Source: Linanthus parryae | Lineage: Eukaryota > Streptophyta > Magnoliopsida > Ericales > Polemoniaceae | Assembly: GCA_023055425.1 (NCBI GenBank) | Contig: JALGPY010000006.1 | Span: 88,509,935 to 88,573,934, forward strand | Length of the DNA: 64,000 nucleotides | Direction: 5' to 3' | In this document: positions 23,870 to 34,187 of the stretch, piece after piece | Layout: every line of letters begins with the position of its first letter | Numbering within the stretch: the first letter of the stretch is position 1 | The notes under the pieces: generated by a model | Told to the model about the DNA's origin: nothing | What the model saw: the letters and a program-made list of their open reading frames with translations, nothing else | The model's database searches: none | Made by a program: the position numbers and the translations under genes

Positions 23870-25020
23870 TTCTTTTTTCTCTCTGAAAGAAAAGATATAT
23901 TAAGAATCTTGAGAAGAATTACAACTCTATTTGGACATAATTGGCTCTATCAAATGCCAAATTCTATCCAGATCAAAACGGTTACCCCCATTACCAAGTC
24001 TACTAACCTCCTTAACAAAAGAGTCTGCTAAGCAATTTGCTTTTCTACCTATCCATCTAAACTTCACTCTTCTGAACAGGGACAAGGCTTGAGCATCCTT
24101 CACCAATCCTTTGATATTACAATTAGAGCAAGAACTAGACATCAAGGCTTTCATAACAACCTGGTTATCCCCTTCAATAAACACAGAAGAGTTACCCCAT
24201 TGTTCAAGATTGCTACATGCCAATCTAACTGCTTTAGCTTATGAAAGAAGTGGAGAAGAACTGTGATTTTTTTTCCAACCCTCTCCAATCCAGGTACCAT
24301 TATGGTCTCTTCCTACCCAGCCAATGATTGAACAATTGGTACTCTTATCTCAAGTGGCATCTGCATTTAGTTTGATGCAGTTCTGGGGAGGCTTTTCCCA
24401 GCTAGCACTTCTCTGTGGTACTCTAGGAGTTGGAATTCTGTTCTCTGGGATTAGAATTTGCAAATCCCTCCACCAACTTTGCACTCTTGCCAAAGCCACT
24501 GTTGGGTTGGGGATTTTTTGGTGGAAGCATTTTTCATTTCTTGTCAGCCAGATAACCCACAAAACACAAATGATCTTCTCCATTTGCAAAGTATCTTCCC
24601 CGTTCTTACTAGCATTCTCCCATTCCAGAAACAACCAGCTCTTCAAATGCAGTACTGAACCCATGGTAGTCATACTCACAACTTGGGAACCAAACCAAAG
24701 GGCTCTAGTCCAACCACATCTTGTAAACAAATGTACATCATCTTCCACCCCAGTTTCACACAGAGTACATATTTGAGAGAATGAATTAACTCTCCTTTGG
24801 AGGTTCTCTCTGGTGGCCAAAGCATTATGCATCAATCTCCACATAAAACTTCTCAGTTTTGGGGGGCAGAGAACAATTCCAAAGCCAGTGCCAAAACTTT
24901 TTTTGAATAACCTGAGAAGATGAAGGGTTGTTACTCACCTCAGTTCTTTGTTTAGCTTCCCTGATCATAACCAAAGCAGTATTTGTTCCTGATTTGACTT
25001 CAAATTGCCATCTAGACATA
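23870..25020 (-). pseudogene. LINE (L1-type) 3' fragment: RT zinc-binding and RNase H-like domains
   Basis: On the minus strand, frames at 24825-25019, 24350-24844 and 23927-24223 read in series. First comes the linker to a zinc-binding RT-associated domain (WLWNCSLPPK, then RLMHNALATRENLQRR, CTLCETGVEDDVHLF and RALWF). This is followed by an RNase H-like domain (KLNADAT, FIEGDNQ, WIGRKANCLADSF). The usual glutamate of the AEA-type motif is a TAA stop (near 24238-24240), and frameshifts separate the pieces. A short A-rich tail follows the stop on the minus strand (complement of 23870-23885). The endonuclease and core RT are missing, as in 5'-truncated plant LINEs. Capture by the MULE instead of LINE insertion cannot be excluded, since no target duplication is clear. 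Confidence 0.82.
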
Positions 25021-25223
25021 TCTATAGTAAAGGGTAGAATAGAAGTTAAAAATTTAATAAATAAAAGAAATAAAGTAACGACAGGGTTATAACGGACTAT
25101 TCATTTTTCTGTTACACTCCGTTACTCAGAAGGGTGGTTATTTGTATTTCCCAAATGTCAGGGTAGTAAGTTGGTAAATGCCCAAACCACAGGGGTGGTT
25201 TCTGTCAGTTACCCTTAATTGAA

Positions 25224-26140
25224 AGCCATAACTCACTATTACCTGTATCACCAATACCATAAAATATGGTGACCAAACCTCAAAAACCACCCCTGAATTT
25301 CACAAAACTCCATAAGCAATCGGTATTCCCAGAATTCAAGTACAGATTAAGCCATCTCTTGCAAGTAAGTAGCAGTAGTATTTTACCTTGATTAATTGCT
25401 CTTCTTCCCACTCCACTTGTTCCAAGAAGAAAGAAAATAAAAAGGGGTTGTTTTTTAGCACCAAGGAGTGAATGAAGAGTTGAATCTCAGCACCCATATG
25501 CAGACCCAATTTCAGCAACCCCAATCTTCAAATCAGACCTCAAATCCAACCAATTTCATCGACTGAATCCGAACCAGATTTGAAACCCAAAAGAAACACA
25601 ATCGAACATCATGAAACCCGATGGAAACTGGGTTTCAATCTGGCCACGGCCTCTGAGTCTCTAACATGTCCACCTCGATCCGTCATCAACCGAGTGTCTT
25701 CTTCGATCCCATAACCACCAATTTGATGACCCCAATTTGATTCCTTAGCCCAATAGACACTTATGTTTGAACATAGTGTGTCTTTTTCGATGGAGAGAGA
25801 GTAGGAGAGATCGACATGAGAGAGAGGGCTTTTCATCGGAGAAGGAAGGGCGAAACCCAGAACAGTTCCTGCCACCATCGTCGGGAGGGCTTCGGGTTGG
25901 GAGGGGAAGACCACCGGACACTCCTCCGTTTGTGGCTGCGGAGGGGGGTTTGTGGTGATTGACAGAGGGAGAGGAGGGTTCGTGGGGAGGGAGAGGGGTT
26001 TAATTGTGTGGAGAGAGAGTGAGAAAGGAGGTTGCTAGGGTTAGAAATGGGAGGCGAAGGAGAATAATTTGCATTTATAGTGTGTAATTTTAATTAATCT
26101 TGAGGGTAATTTTGTCTTTCAACCCATTCGTTAGTCCACC
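25224..26140. other. Outer MULE interior, right part
   Basis: Less AT-rich stretch with GAGAGAGAG and GGAGGGG tracts (25790-26040). The ORFs at 25609-25914 (minus) and 25767-25958 (plus) overlap antisense and match no known family. It may be captured gene DNA but is left unassigned. Confidence 0.4.
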
Positions 26141-26245
26141 GTTAGTTTTAAACTCTGAAAGGGATGCAAATTCCATAACTCAGGAGGCAAAATGTATTTT
26201 CTGCATACTCAGAGGGTAGAAAATGTCTTTTATCCTACTATATGT

Positions 26246-27313
26246 TGTGCAGTTTACAAAACTCTTCCCTAAAGGAATTTCGCACCTTCCTTATAATTTT
26301 TTTTGCACACAAACTTTCTAAAACGCCACAATATTTCTAAATTTTCCTGAATTATGGTGTTTCTTTAATGAATAGGAGAACATCGCATGCCCACATGCGA
26401 ATGCAATAGATTGCTAAATAAAATGTGGACAACGAATTACATAATTGGCTTCATATAATTTAAAAAAATAAATTAAAAAGAAAGAGCACCTTGAGGATGG
26501 AATATACGGAGTTGTGGTTTAAAGAGGCTGGTGAGATTGATTCTTTACTCTTTCTAGCTAGGACAAACATGAAAAAAGAAAGAAAAGCTATGTACTAAAG
26601 AATAAACTGTGCTGGGGAATATATATTTATCGTTGCTTCGCATAACAACCTTTAGAAAATCCGCTAGAGAGGGCATGGAAGTGATTTCTTAACTCGCTCT
26701 AAAAGGTAACGATTTACGACTTGGACATCATATAAGTAAATTTCGTCAATGAAGAAAGGAAAACTATATCCTTTCTCAAATAAGTCTAATTCCATTATTT
26801 CGTTACCGTCCCCTTACAAAAAAACCTCGTACCTTCATCCAAAATTGGTAAAGAAATAATGTGGAGGCTCTAACTTTTATTTTAATTATTCTTTTTACAT
26901 CTACTCAGACCTCTCAGTCAGTTTGGTCCCGAGTTCGAATCTAGCAATATGTTGAAAAAATGTACTTCCTCAATTTAAAATTGAGTTTTTTTTTATTAAA
27001 ATAGATGTCAAAAATTGAGTGTCTTGTAAAATAAAATTACTTTCACCTAAAAAAAATTACTTTTCACTACTTCCAATGATACTTTTTTTCAAATAATTAC
27101 TTTTTCACTTTCGAGAAAAGTATCACATACTTTTAGTAAGTCTAGCAAGTCAAAAAAAAACACATTCATAATACAAATAGTAGCTAGTTCAAGTGGTAAA
27201 GCGTTTAAAAGCTCCTGCGTGAGGTTCTGTGTTCGAATCCGCTTGACGACAAATGTGTGAGTCTAAAAAAAACACACATGCTTAATCATGTAAGAAGTCC
27301 ATTTACAAAATCA
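26246..27313. other. Anonymous AT-rich DNA
   Basis: No open frame, repeat boundary or RNA is supported apart from the tRNA-like segment at 27180-27253. A GAGTTCGAATCTAGC box-B-like string near 26931 lacks an upstream box A at the right distance. Confidence 0.5.
27180..27253 (+). repeat. tRNA-like SINE head
   Basis: TAGTTCAAGTGGTAAAGCG fits the polymerase III box A, and GTTCGAATCCGC about 45 bases later fits box B. The spacing is that of a tRNA-derived SINE promoter. The T-stem and acceptor stem do not pair well, so it is not a working tRNA. An A-rich stretch (AAAAAAAACACACATG) follows shortly after. The 3' end of the SINE is undefined. Confidence 0.5.
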
Positions 27314-27488
27314 ATTCAAGACGGGTAACTAACAATTTGCACCCTCAGATTTATGTAAATAGGCAATCACTATCCTTAATGTTCATCAATTGACAGAGAA
27401 CACCCCTATTATGGATGACTTGTAACGGTCATGGACAAAAGATGCGAAAATACTAATTTGCCCATACACCTTTACTCAATATTTATAT

Positions 27489-28790
27489 GGTAATTTACAC
27501 AAAGCACCATCGGATTATGGTAAATAGACATTGGGTACCCCTACTGTTTGCCAACCGGCAGAGGACACCCTTAATTTAGACAGCCTCCAATGAAAAATGG
27601 GTAAGTACTATTTACATTAAATCTTTATACAAAGTTTAATCTGCAAGCTACGTAAAGTCTAAAAAGATCAATCTGCCCATAGTTATTGATTCATTTAAGA
27701 CTTCAATAATGTTCTTGCGAGTAATTTTTTAGTGCTTCAAAAGAGTACCACGTGGTGCTCTACAACCAACCAATCACTGTCAATTTGTCTAAGTGTCACA
27801 GCTTCATTGGTTTTAGAGCACCACGTAGTGCTCTCATGGAGCACTAAAAGAAATCTCTATTATTGCCACCGAAAAATCCCCTCTGACTCTCAAACGCCGA
27901 TGGATGAAAAAGATGGAGGGTTAATCATCCTAGCGCAACTTCTAGAAACCACTCAACTCATATGAAAAAAAAATCGCATTTGTGTAAACTTTATCTCTGC
28001 AAGTCTAAAAAACTGAATCATCCAAAAAAAAGAGTTCTTGACGGTAAATAATTCAATTGACATAGAGAGTGGAAGGGAAAGACAAAAAAAAAGTTATTTT
28101 AATTTCTTTTTTGTAATTTATTTAAAATGTTGCTAGATAGTAATTGAATTGTGTCTGTTTGCTATGTATCTCTTTGTATCTCATGCGTTTTTCTTTTGCT
28201 CACAAGTCCTTTTTAGCATATTACAGCAAACTGAATGCTTTTTTTTTTTATAAATTCAACGCTTGAATTTTAATAAACTCGGATTTTATTAACTACTATA
28301 ATCTTTTGACAAAAAAAACTACTATAATCATCTTTATTTTAGTTTCAGATAATTTTCAGTGATATTATCTAGTTTTACTTTAAAATTTCATTATCATTCT
28401 AGTAAACAAACCACAGATTGATGTTCATATTTGACAAGCACTCTATCGGAATTAATATTTTTAAATAAAACTTTAAATTCACTAGTGTTGATTTTCATTC
28501 TCGAATTTACCTTTTGACAACAATAAAATATATTCTATAGTAATTTTTACCATACATGGAGAGGTAAAAGAATCGTACAATTTAATGGTATAAATAGTAA
28601 TATATAAGCTTCTGAAGATTAAAAAAATACATTATATATCACTAAATAGCATAATAGGCATGAACCAAACACCCAAATGTTTACCCCAACTGCCAACTCA
28701 CAACATAAGGGTGTTCCATGTCAATTGACAAACATTAAAGATGTGCATTACATATTTACCTAACTTGGGGGGTAATAAGTGTAAATTACC
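27489..28790. mobile_element. Nested inverted-repeat pair inside the 27323 MULE
   Basis: GGTAATTTACACAAAGCACC on the left faces GGTAATTTACACTTATTACC (reverse complement of the right end), and similarity continues over about 85 bp. This is either a second MULE inserted in the first or an internal copy of the terminal repeat. The flanking 9-mers do not match, so insertion is not proven. Confidence 0.55.
27728..27848. mobile_element. 121-bp near-palindromic foldback MITE
   Basis: TTTAGTGCTTCAAAAGAGTA on the left matches, in reverse complement, TTTAGTGCTCCATGAGAGCA on the right. The arms include ACCACGTGGTGCTCTA on one side and the complement of TAGAGCACCACGTAGT on the other. Symmetry covers most of the length, leaving a short loop around AATTTGTCTAAG. 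It is non-coding, and the target duplication is not resolved. Confidence 0.65.
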
Positions 28791-29099
28791 AAACTTCAGG
28801 AGACAAAAGGGGAATGAAAAATACACCCAAAAGTGAGTCGCACTATCACTTAACAGCTCGCTAACGGAAATTGACGAGGGATATAATTTGTAATTATTAT
28901 TGCACAAAATAGGGGTGTCCCTTGTCAATTGATGTACAGTAGGGCTAGGAATTGCCTATTTGCATAAATCCGATGGTGCAAACTGTAAATTACCCATTCA
29001 TAACTGAGAGAGTATAAAGGATAAATCTCAAATTTTAACATATTATGGTAGTTATTGCGGTCACATTAAGGAGGAGCTACATCTTTCTAAAAAAAAAAA

Positions 29100-30432
29100 G
29101 ACAAAATTGCACCAGAGGTATCCATAGTTTAGTTTTTCGGTGGATTTAGTATCCATACTTTAAATCCATGCAGTCACGGTACCAAACTTTTCAAAATCAT
29201 GCACTCCAGGTACCTACTAGTAACTCCGTTATGTGTAATGGATGGAAAATTTTGAACGCAGGGTCTTTTTCGTCTTTCCCACCCATGACAAGAAAGTAGA
29301 GATAAACCCAGAAAGAAACGAATAAGGCTCAAAGTGTTCGGGAGAAGACTAATAATCACATAATTGTAAAATCTCTCCCTCCCTCATCCTCACCCAATTC
29401 AATTCAAGTCAACTGGGATCAAACACTCTTGTACTCTATGTTTTGCCGAAGTAGAAAACCCACCACTATCACCATAATCGCCGACAAGCCGGCGGATTTC
29501 TTGCGCCTTTGTTTTGGATTTGTGGTGGGTGACTGGCTCCCAATCCTGCTTCACGGCTCTGGCGAATCGGCTCGGCACCGTCGTCGGAGACTATCTGAAC
29601 GAAGAGAGATTGATGTTTTTTTTGGGAAAGCGACGATTCAATGCTCTGTGACTACCCATTAGCTTTCTCTCTCCGCTCGATCCAATTGTCGCAGGTGTTC
29701 TTCTTGCTCCGAACACCCTTGTTGTCAGAGAGTGGTGGTTTTGGGTTTGATTTGCTGCGGCGATGGGAGTGTTTTGGGCTTTTGATCAGAGCATCAGGCG
29801 ATGGGAAAAGAGGGATAACGATGATGGTGGCTGTGGGTTTTGATCGAGATCCATGGCGGATTAGCCGGCTTGAGGCAGCGGCAAATTCGAATTGGAAGTT
29901 GGGTGGTTGTGGTTGGAGATTCGGGCGGAATTAGGTTGGTTTTCTGGTTATGGATTGATGGAATCAGAGAGGCTGTGGAGTTGGAGGCGAGTGGTGATGG
30001 TTGTGATTTTGGCCGGAGAGGATGACATGTTGGCCGGCGGGAAAGGAAGGTTTAGGGTTGGTGGTCTGAGGGGTTGGTTCTTTGTTTCGATCGGAGAAAG
30101 GAGAGATCAGAGAGAGATAGAAGAATTGATGGTTTTCACCGGCAAAGGATAACAAAGGAGGTGGTGGTGTCGATGGCGTGGAGGTCGTGGTGGTTGTTGC
30201 TGATGGTGGTGGTGTTTCGGAAATACAATGTAATGAAATTATTAAATGTGTGAGAAAAGACAACAAAAACCCTGCGTTCAAAATTTTCCATCCATCACAC
30301 GTAACGGAGTTACTAGTGATACCTGGAGTGCATGATCTTGGAAAGTTTGGTACCGTGACTGCATGGATTTAAAGTATTGGTACTAAATTCACCGAAAAAC
30401 TAAACTATGAGTACCTCTGGTGCAATTTTGCC
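29100..30432. mobile_element. MULE-type element with about 180-bp terminal repeats and a G-rich interior
   Basis: The left end GACAAAATTGCACCAGAGGT and the reverse complement of the right end, GGCAAAATTGCACCAGAGGT, begin terminal repeats that stay similar for about 180 bp. They share AAATCCATGCAGTCACGGTA and a CCGTTA motif. Both flanks are poly(A) of at least 9 bases (to 29099 and from 30433), compatible with but not diagnostic for a 9-bp duplication. The interior (29420-30200) is G-rich and unlike its surroundings, as in Pack-MULEs that carry gene pieces. Several overlapping frames exist there on both strands, and none gave a recognisable protein. Confidence 0.78.
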
Positions 30433-30442
30433 AAAAAAAAAA

Positions 30443-30664
30443 TGAGCTGCATGGTGCATTGGCCGGAACCCCAGTTTAATCCAGTTAAGAAAACACCTTC
30501 ATTGAATGCTATGCCTTCTTCCAAGCAAGTACTAGTGCTAGCAATAAACACCTTCATGAAAGGCTATGCCTTCTTCCAATAAGCGATAAAAATGACGGAA
30601 GATAGGTAGTTGACTAGTTGTCATAGGCCATGTTGTCCACGCCTTCACATATGCAGTATACCTC
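30443..30664. repeat. Short duplicated segment
   Basis: AAACACCTTCATTGAATGCT followed by ATGCCTTCTTCCAA (near 30489) is repeated as AAACACCTTCATGAAAGGCT plus the same tail (near 30546). The two copies are about 57 bp apart. Nothing else is identifiable in this interval. Confidence 0.5.
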
Positions 30665-30672
30665 TGTAGACC

Positions 30673-31435
30673 ATAGTTGCGAATACCGTTCCGGTCCCCG
30701 TTCCGTTTTGCTCTTGGGAACGGAACGGTCTCGGATCCGGACGGAACGGCGATCCGTACCGGATTTACCGCACTTTTTACTATATTATATATACGATATG
30801 CAAAATAATGTACTAAACATTAGTGATGCCCACTAGCAACATCAATATACAATTTTTTTCAAAATACTACTATATATTTATTAACATTCTAATCTTCATT
30901 CACTTAATAGAGTTATATTGAAAATAATATTATTTAAGCTATCTAAATATGTGATCTTAAAAAATATGCAATTTGATCATGTTAACTTTTAAATCTTATA
31001 AAACAACTCACAAACACTTAATTAGTTGTGTTTAAATTTAATTTCATATATAATAAATTTGACTCAATAAAATGGGCTTTGTTTCAATTATTGAAAGTCA
31101 TATAAACAAGAAATAAAACCAAACTATGTAATAATAATAAATAAAACCACCCTAGTTAACAAACAGCACCTTGTCCCAGCGGAGAGTGTGAGTCCTTCTC
31201 AATTGGAGGCTCGCGGTTCGAAACTTGGCAGGGACAAATTCTTTTTGCAGAGCTGATCCGGATCAGCCCGGATTTCGGCCGGATCTGGGCGGATCGGCCA
31301 AATCTGGGCGGATCTAACCGGATCAGACCGGATTTCGACCCGGTACGGTATAAAGAGCATTCAATTCCGTTTTAGTGTCAAACCGCAACGATCCGCCCCG
31401 TTCCGGCCGGAACGGAACGGATTCCACAACTATGT
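30673..31435. mobile_element. hAT-like non-autonomous element, 763 bp
   Basis: TGTAGACC occurs directly on both sides (30665-30672 and 31436-31443), an 8-bp duplication typical of hAT elements. The left end ATAGTTGCGAATACCGTTCC faces a right end whose complement is ACATAGTTGTGGAATCCGTT. Subterminal regions are full of CCGTTCCG/CGGAACGG and GGATC(C/T)GG motifs on both sides, while the centre is AT-rich. No transposase is present. Confidence 0.75.
31171..31237 (+). repeat. tRNA-like sequence with a perfect 7-bp acceptor-type stem
   Basis: TTGTCCC at the start pairs fully with GGGACAA at the end, 67 nt in all. GCGGTTCGAAACTTGG carries a box-B-like T-loop. The T-stem pairs poorly and the D-arm is irregular, so it is read as a tRNA pseudogene or a SINE head inside the hAT-like element, not a functional tRNA. 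Confidence 0.5.
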
Positions 31436-31443
31436 TGTAGACC

Positions 31444-32990
31444 ACCTACCGAAGCATTAGCTGGGTTTGACCGAAATATACTCAAATGTATGCGCAAAAA
31501 GCCAAATAGAAAAGTGTGGCTATTTTGTAGTACTAGAGTGTATGAGATAGGTAGTTGCTCCTTCAAAGAACCAGTCACAACTTTTGTAACCGAGAGCTTC
31601 TAAATTGTTTAGTGGTTGAAGAAAGGTCGGTTGACGCTATGCAAGACTTAATGAGACAGAGAGGTAACATTTGGAAATGTTTTAAATATTTTGACTGAAA
31701 CTTAGTTCAGAAAGTACCAAATATATTGATTTGCAAAAAATAAGTAAATATAAAGGTGGTAATAGAAATTAGAATGTTCGTTATTTTTAGATGGGTGATA
31801 ATAATTACAGAACAAGAAACTTTATTATAGGACACATACATGAACACAGATTGTAATATCCTTTACTTTCTCTCTCATCTACTCGACTCTCAAACTTGAT
31901 TCACTAACCTTCTGGAAAAACGGATAATGAAAACGGCTTTAGAACGCTAGAAACCTTGGGGTAGCCTTCAAAGAAGTCCGCATTGAAGAAACGGACTACC
32001 AAAATGGCTTCAGAACGTCGAAAACTCTTGAAAACCGATATAGGCCAGTCCATATCTGGAAAAAGGACGAGCCAAAAAAAAAACCGATCAAAGAGAGGGT
32101 CAAGCGGCTTGGTCAACTAACCAAGGAAGCCACGAATCTGAGCCAACTGACCAAGGAAACCGAGACCTAAGCTGTCATGCCGCAAGGAAGCCAATAACAT
32201 ATATGATGGGGGCTCAAATGAAATTCTTTAGAAACTTTAGGGAGCCACCGAAAATAACTCAAGTTTCATATGAGATACTTGTAATTCCGTAACAATCATG
32301 GGTTGTGTGGAAATTTAGCCATAATAAAGATTCAATCAGAGGTATGGGTCATGTTCTTTACCTACGGCAGCACCAAACATCGGCACTCACGACAAGAAAA
32401 GAATAGAACTGCTCATGTCCAAGCAATAGCAGGGACCAGCATTGGTGGTGACAAAGGTGGCTGAAATCTCTGACCCAGATGAACTGGTGGTGGCATAGTC
32501 AATCTCCGGTGGAAAAAAGAGGGAGATGGCTTCACAAGCCGGGAAAGAAGCGGATGTGTACAACAACAATTCTGGTTATTAACGACCAACTCCTTTCAAA
32601 CAACCAGGTTTCTCGTCGTTTATAGCAGTAAGAGATTCTTTTTCTGTGTTTGTCTTCTAGTTTGTTGACTTTCAGATTTTTAAAGACCAATTGTAATTTA
32701 TCGTCGAAAATCGATATTCTGAAATACAAAATTATACACGCCGTGCAAAATTATCGTCAATTGATCTAAACACAATTTTGGCTAAACTTTTAGCAAGAAA
32801 TTAAAATTTCACCAAATCACTCCGGGTAAAAGCAAAAAAAATCAAAATTTTCAATTCACCTATTAACAATGTAGGCGGGCATTGAAAAGTTACTAAACAT
32901 TTTGGGGGAAAACTAAAAATTCACAAAAACTTAGAGCAAAAACAACTTAACCAATTCACTGAAACATTACAACCGATCTATCAAATTTTT
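31444..32990. other. Unresolved AT-rich DNA with weak local duplications
   Basis: No gene was recognised. Around 31915-32045 similar strings recur (ACGGCTTTAGAACGCTAGAA and ATGGCTTCAGAACGTCGAAA), and ACCAAGGAA(G/A)CC recurs near 32120-32165. ORFs of 60-70 codons on the minus strand here have no recognisable content. Confidence 0.4.
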
Positions 32991-34090
32991 CGAACTCATT
33001 TTCTTCATCTCTTTGACTCTTCCTCTTCACACCTCGGCCGATTGATTTCACCTCCACTCCGTCGATCGATACTCCCACCAAAGCCCCGTACGCACGAGCC
33101 TAGACATCATCGTTCTGCAGTGATAGGTCAATCGAATGAGGGAGGGAGAGAAGACACACCTAGATCTGGAACCCTAAAGGTCGGCTAGTCATCGAACAGA
33201 ATTGCGCTCAACAACGTCGAAAAATTGAAATTGAAGCTCAATTTTTCCCCAACACTCAAGTATGAAACGTCACTGATTTGATTTTTAATTTATATATTAG
33301 GGTTTTTGTATATGCGGCTTCCTTTTTCCTACGATGGATTAGTGGTATCATATTTGGGGGTTCATTATTTCTTGATTTCAATAATTTGTTCTATGGTTAT
33401 TCTTTTCATGTGTGAGTGTCAGTGTACCTGTTCGTTCCTTGTTTGTATTTGAACATGAGAAGCTTGAGTGGTGGCAATTGATAATGTGATGTCTCCAAAT
33501 TCATATTTACGATATTAAGTTTTAAAGTACCATGTCTCTTTGCTGCTTGCACTCAATTTTACTTGATGAAATGACTTCTCGCGTCTCATTTATTTGAGGG
33601 CTTTGTTATACTGTGTTATTCTCGCATTACGTGGTACAGTTATACTAATTAAGTCTAGCATTTTGTGTCTTGTGTGGATGCGTTAGATGTGACTTGTGAG
33701 AATTTCAGTATTACTTTATTCAAAAAGTTGTTCCTGAAACTCAGCAATGTAAGAGGCCGTGATGATATGATCTATTTATCGAATTCACTCCTTCAAGCTG
33801 ATAGTGTAATATGCATGGAGAGGGAAAATCCGTTTGCAGCTTGTGGACATCACTTATTTGGTTTTCATGAGTATTGTTCTGAATCTCTTCATGCGAACTG
33901 CTTGCTCACTGAAGAGGCCGTGATGATATGGATCTATCGAATTCACTCGTTGAAGCTGATAGTGTGTAATATGCGCGGCAAGGCAAAATCCATTTTCAGC
34001 ACGTGATCATCTCTTATTTGATTTTCATGAGTACTGAAATAAGCCTCTTTTGGTATCCCGCAATTCATTCTATGATCAGGTACTGATATT
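32991..34090 (+). other. Possible 5' part of a host transcription unit (unproven)
   Basis: A CT-rich stretch (33000-33110) followed by AT-rich intron-like sequence resembles a plant leader and first intron. TATGATCAG|GTACTG near 34079 looks like an exon end with a splice donor. The only frame (33665-34006) runs across a partial tandem duplication and resembles no known protein. This is a speculative call based on composition and splice-like sites. Confidence 0.3.
33752..34042 (+). repeat. Diverged tandem duplication, period about 162 bp
   Basis: The block starting GAGGCCGTGATGATATG at about 33752 recurs at about 33914. Both copies run through TCGAATTCACTC, AAGCTGATAGTG and TTTTCATGAGTA. The second copy is shorter in places. 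An ORF reads through both, which favours duplication of an exon or of random sequence, not a conserved gene. Confidence 0.7.
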
Positions 34091-34187
34091 AATTATGTGT
34101 GTTGTCTCGTTATGTCACTTTGGTTTTTGGGTTTTCGGGCACCGCCCTCTTCATGTACATGTAACTTTATGGCTTTTTTTATGGTGT

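Larger units (their letters stand above)
8175..25214. mobile_element. Inner Mutator-like element with a perfect 9-bp target duplication
   Basis: The termini are GGGTAATTGACAGAAAACAC on the left and, reverse-complemented, GGGTAACTGACAGAAACCAC on the right. They stay nearly identical for about 85 bp, through CATTTACCAACTTACTACCC. Both ends are flanked by the same 9 bp, TTAATTGAA (8166-8174 and 25215-25223), the hallmark of Mutator-like transposition. Two LTR retrotransposons account for 14.5 kb of its 17.0 kb. The remaining 2.5 kb includes a LINE fragment and no transposase, so the original element was non-autonomous. It sits inside the outer MULE and is younger than it. Confidence 0.92.
7623..26235. 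mobile_element. Outer Mutator-like element, carrying a large nest of later insertions
   Basis: The left end GGTAAAAGAAATTTTCCACC matches the reverse complement of the right end, which reads GGATAAAAGACATTTTCTAC. The terminal repeat runs about 100 bp, through an ACATTTTGCC block and a CCGTTAG-type motif. The 10 bp outside each end (7613-7622 and 26236-26245) agree at 8 of 10 positions, compatible with an old 9-10 bp MULE duplication in AT-rich DNA. Without the inner MULE the element is only about 1.6 kb and has no transposase, so it is non-autonomous. The right part (25250-26060) is less AT-rich and gene-like, possibly captured host sequence, but no protein was recognised. Confidence 0.75.
27323..28995. 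mobile_element. Mutator-like element, 1.67 kb, non-autonomous
   Basis: Termini are GGGTAACTAACAATTTGCAC on the left and, reverse-complemented, GGGTAATTTACAGTTTGCAC on the right. Homology extends about 100 bp through AATTGACAGAGAACACCCCT. Flanking 9-mers ATTCAAGAC (27314-27322) and ATTCATAAC (28996-29004) agree at 7 of 9, a decayed MULE duplication. The interior is AT-rich and non-coding. A second, nested pair of inverted ends is listed separately. Confidence 0.85.

Noticed and set aside
24324..24776. 150-codon plus-strand ORF
   Set aside because: Antisense to the LINE zinc-binding/RNase H frame, which has the recognisable motifs.
26905..26950. GAGTTCGAATCTAGC as a SINE or tRNA gene
   Set aside because: Box B-like, but no box A at the required distance and no cloverleaf stems.
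29429..30281. Host gene in the G-rich interior
   Set aside because: Several overlapping frames on both strands, none with a known domain, all bounded by MULE terminal repeats.
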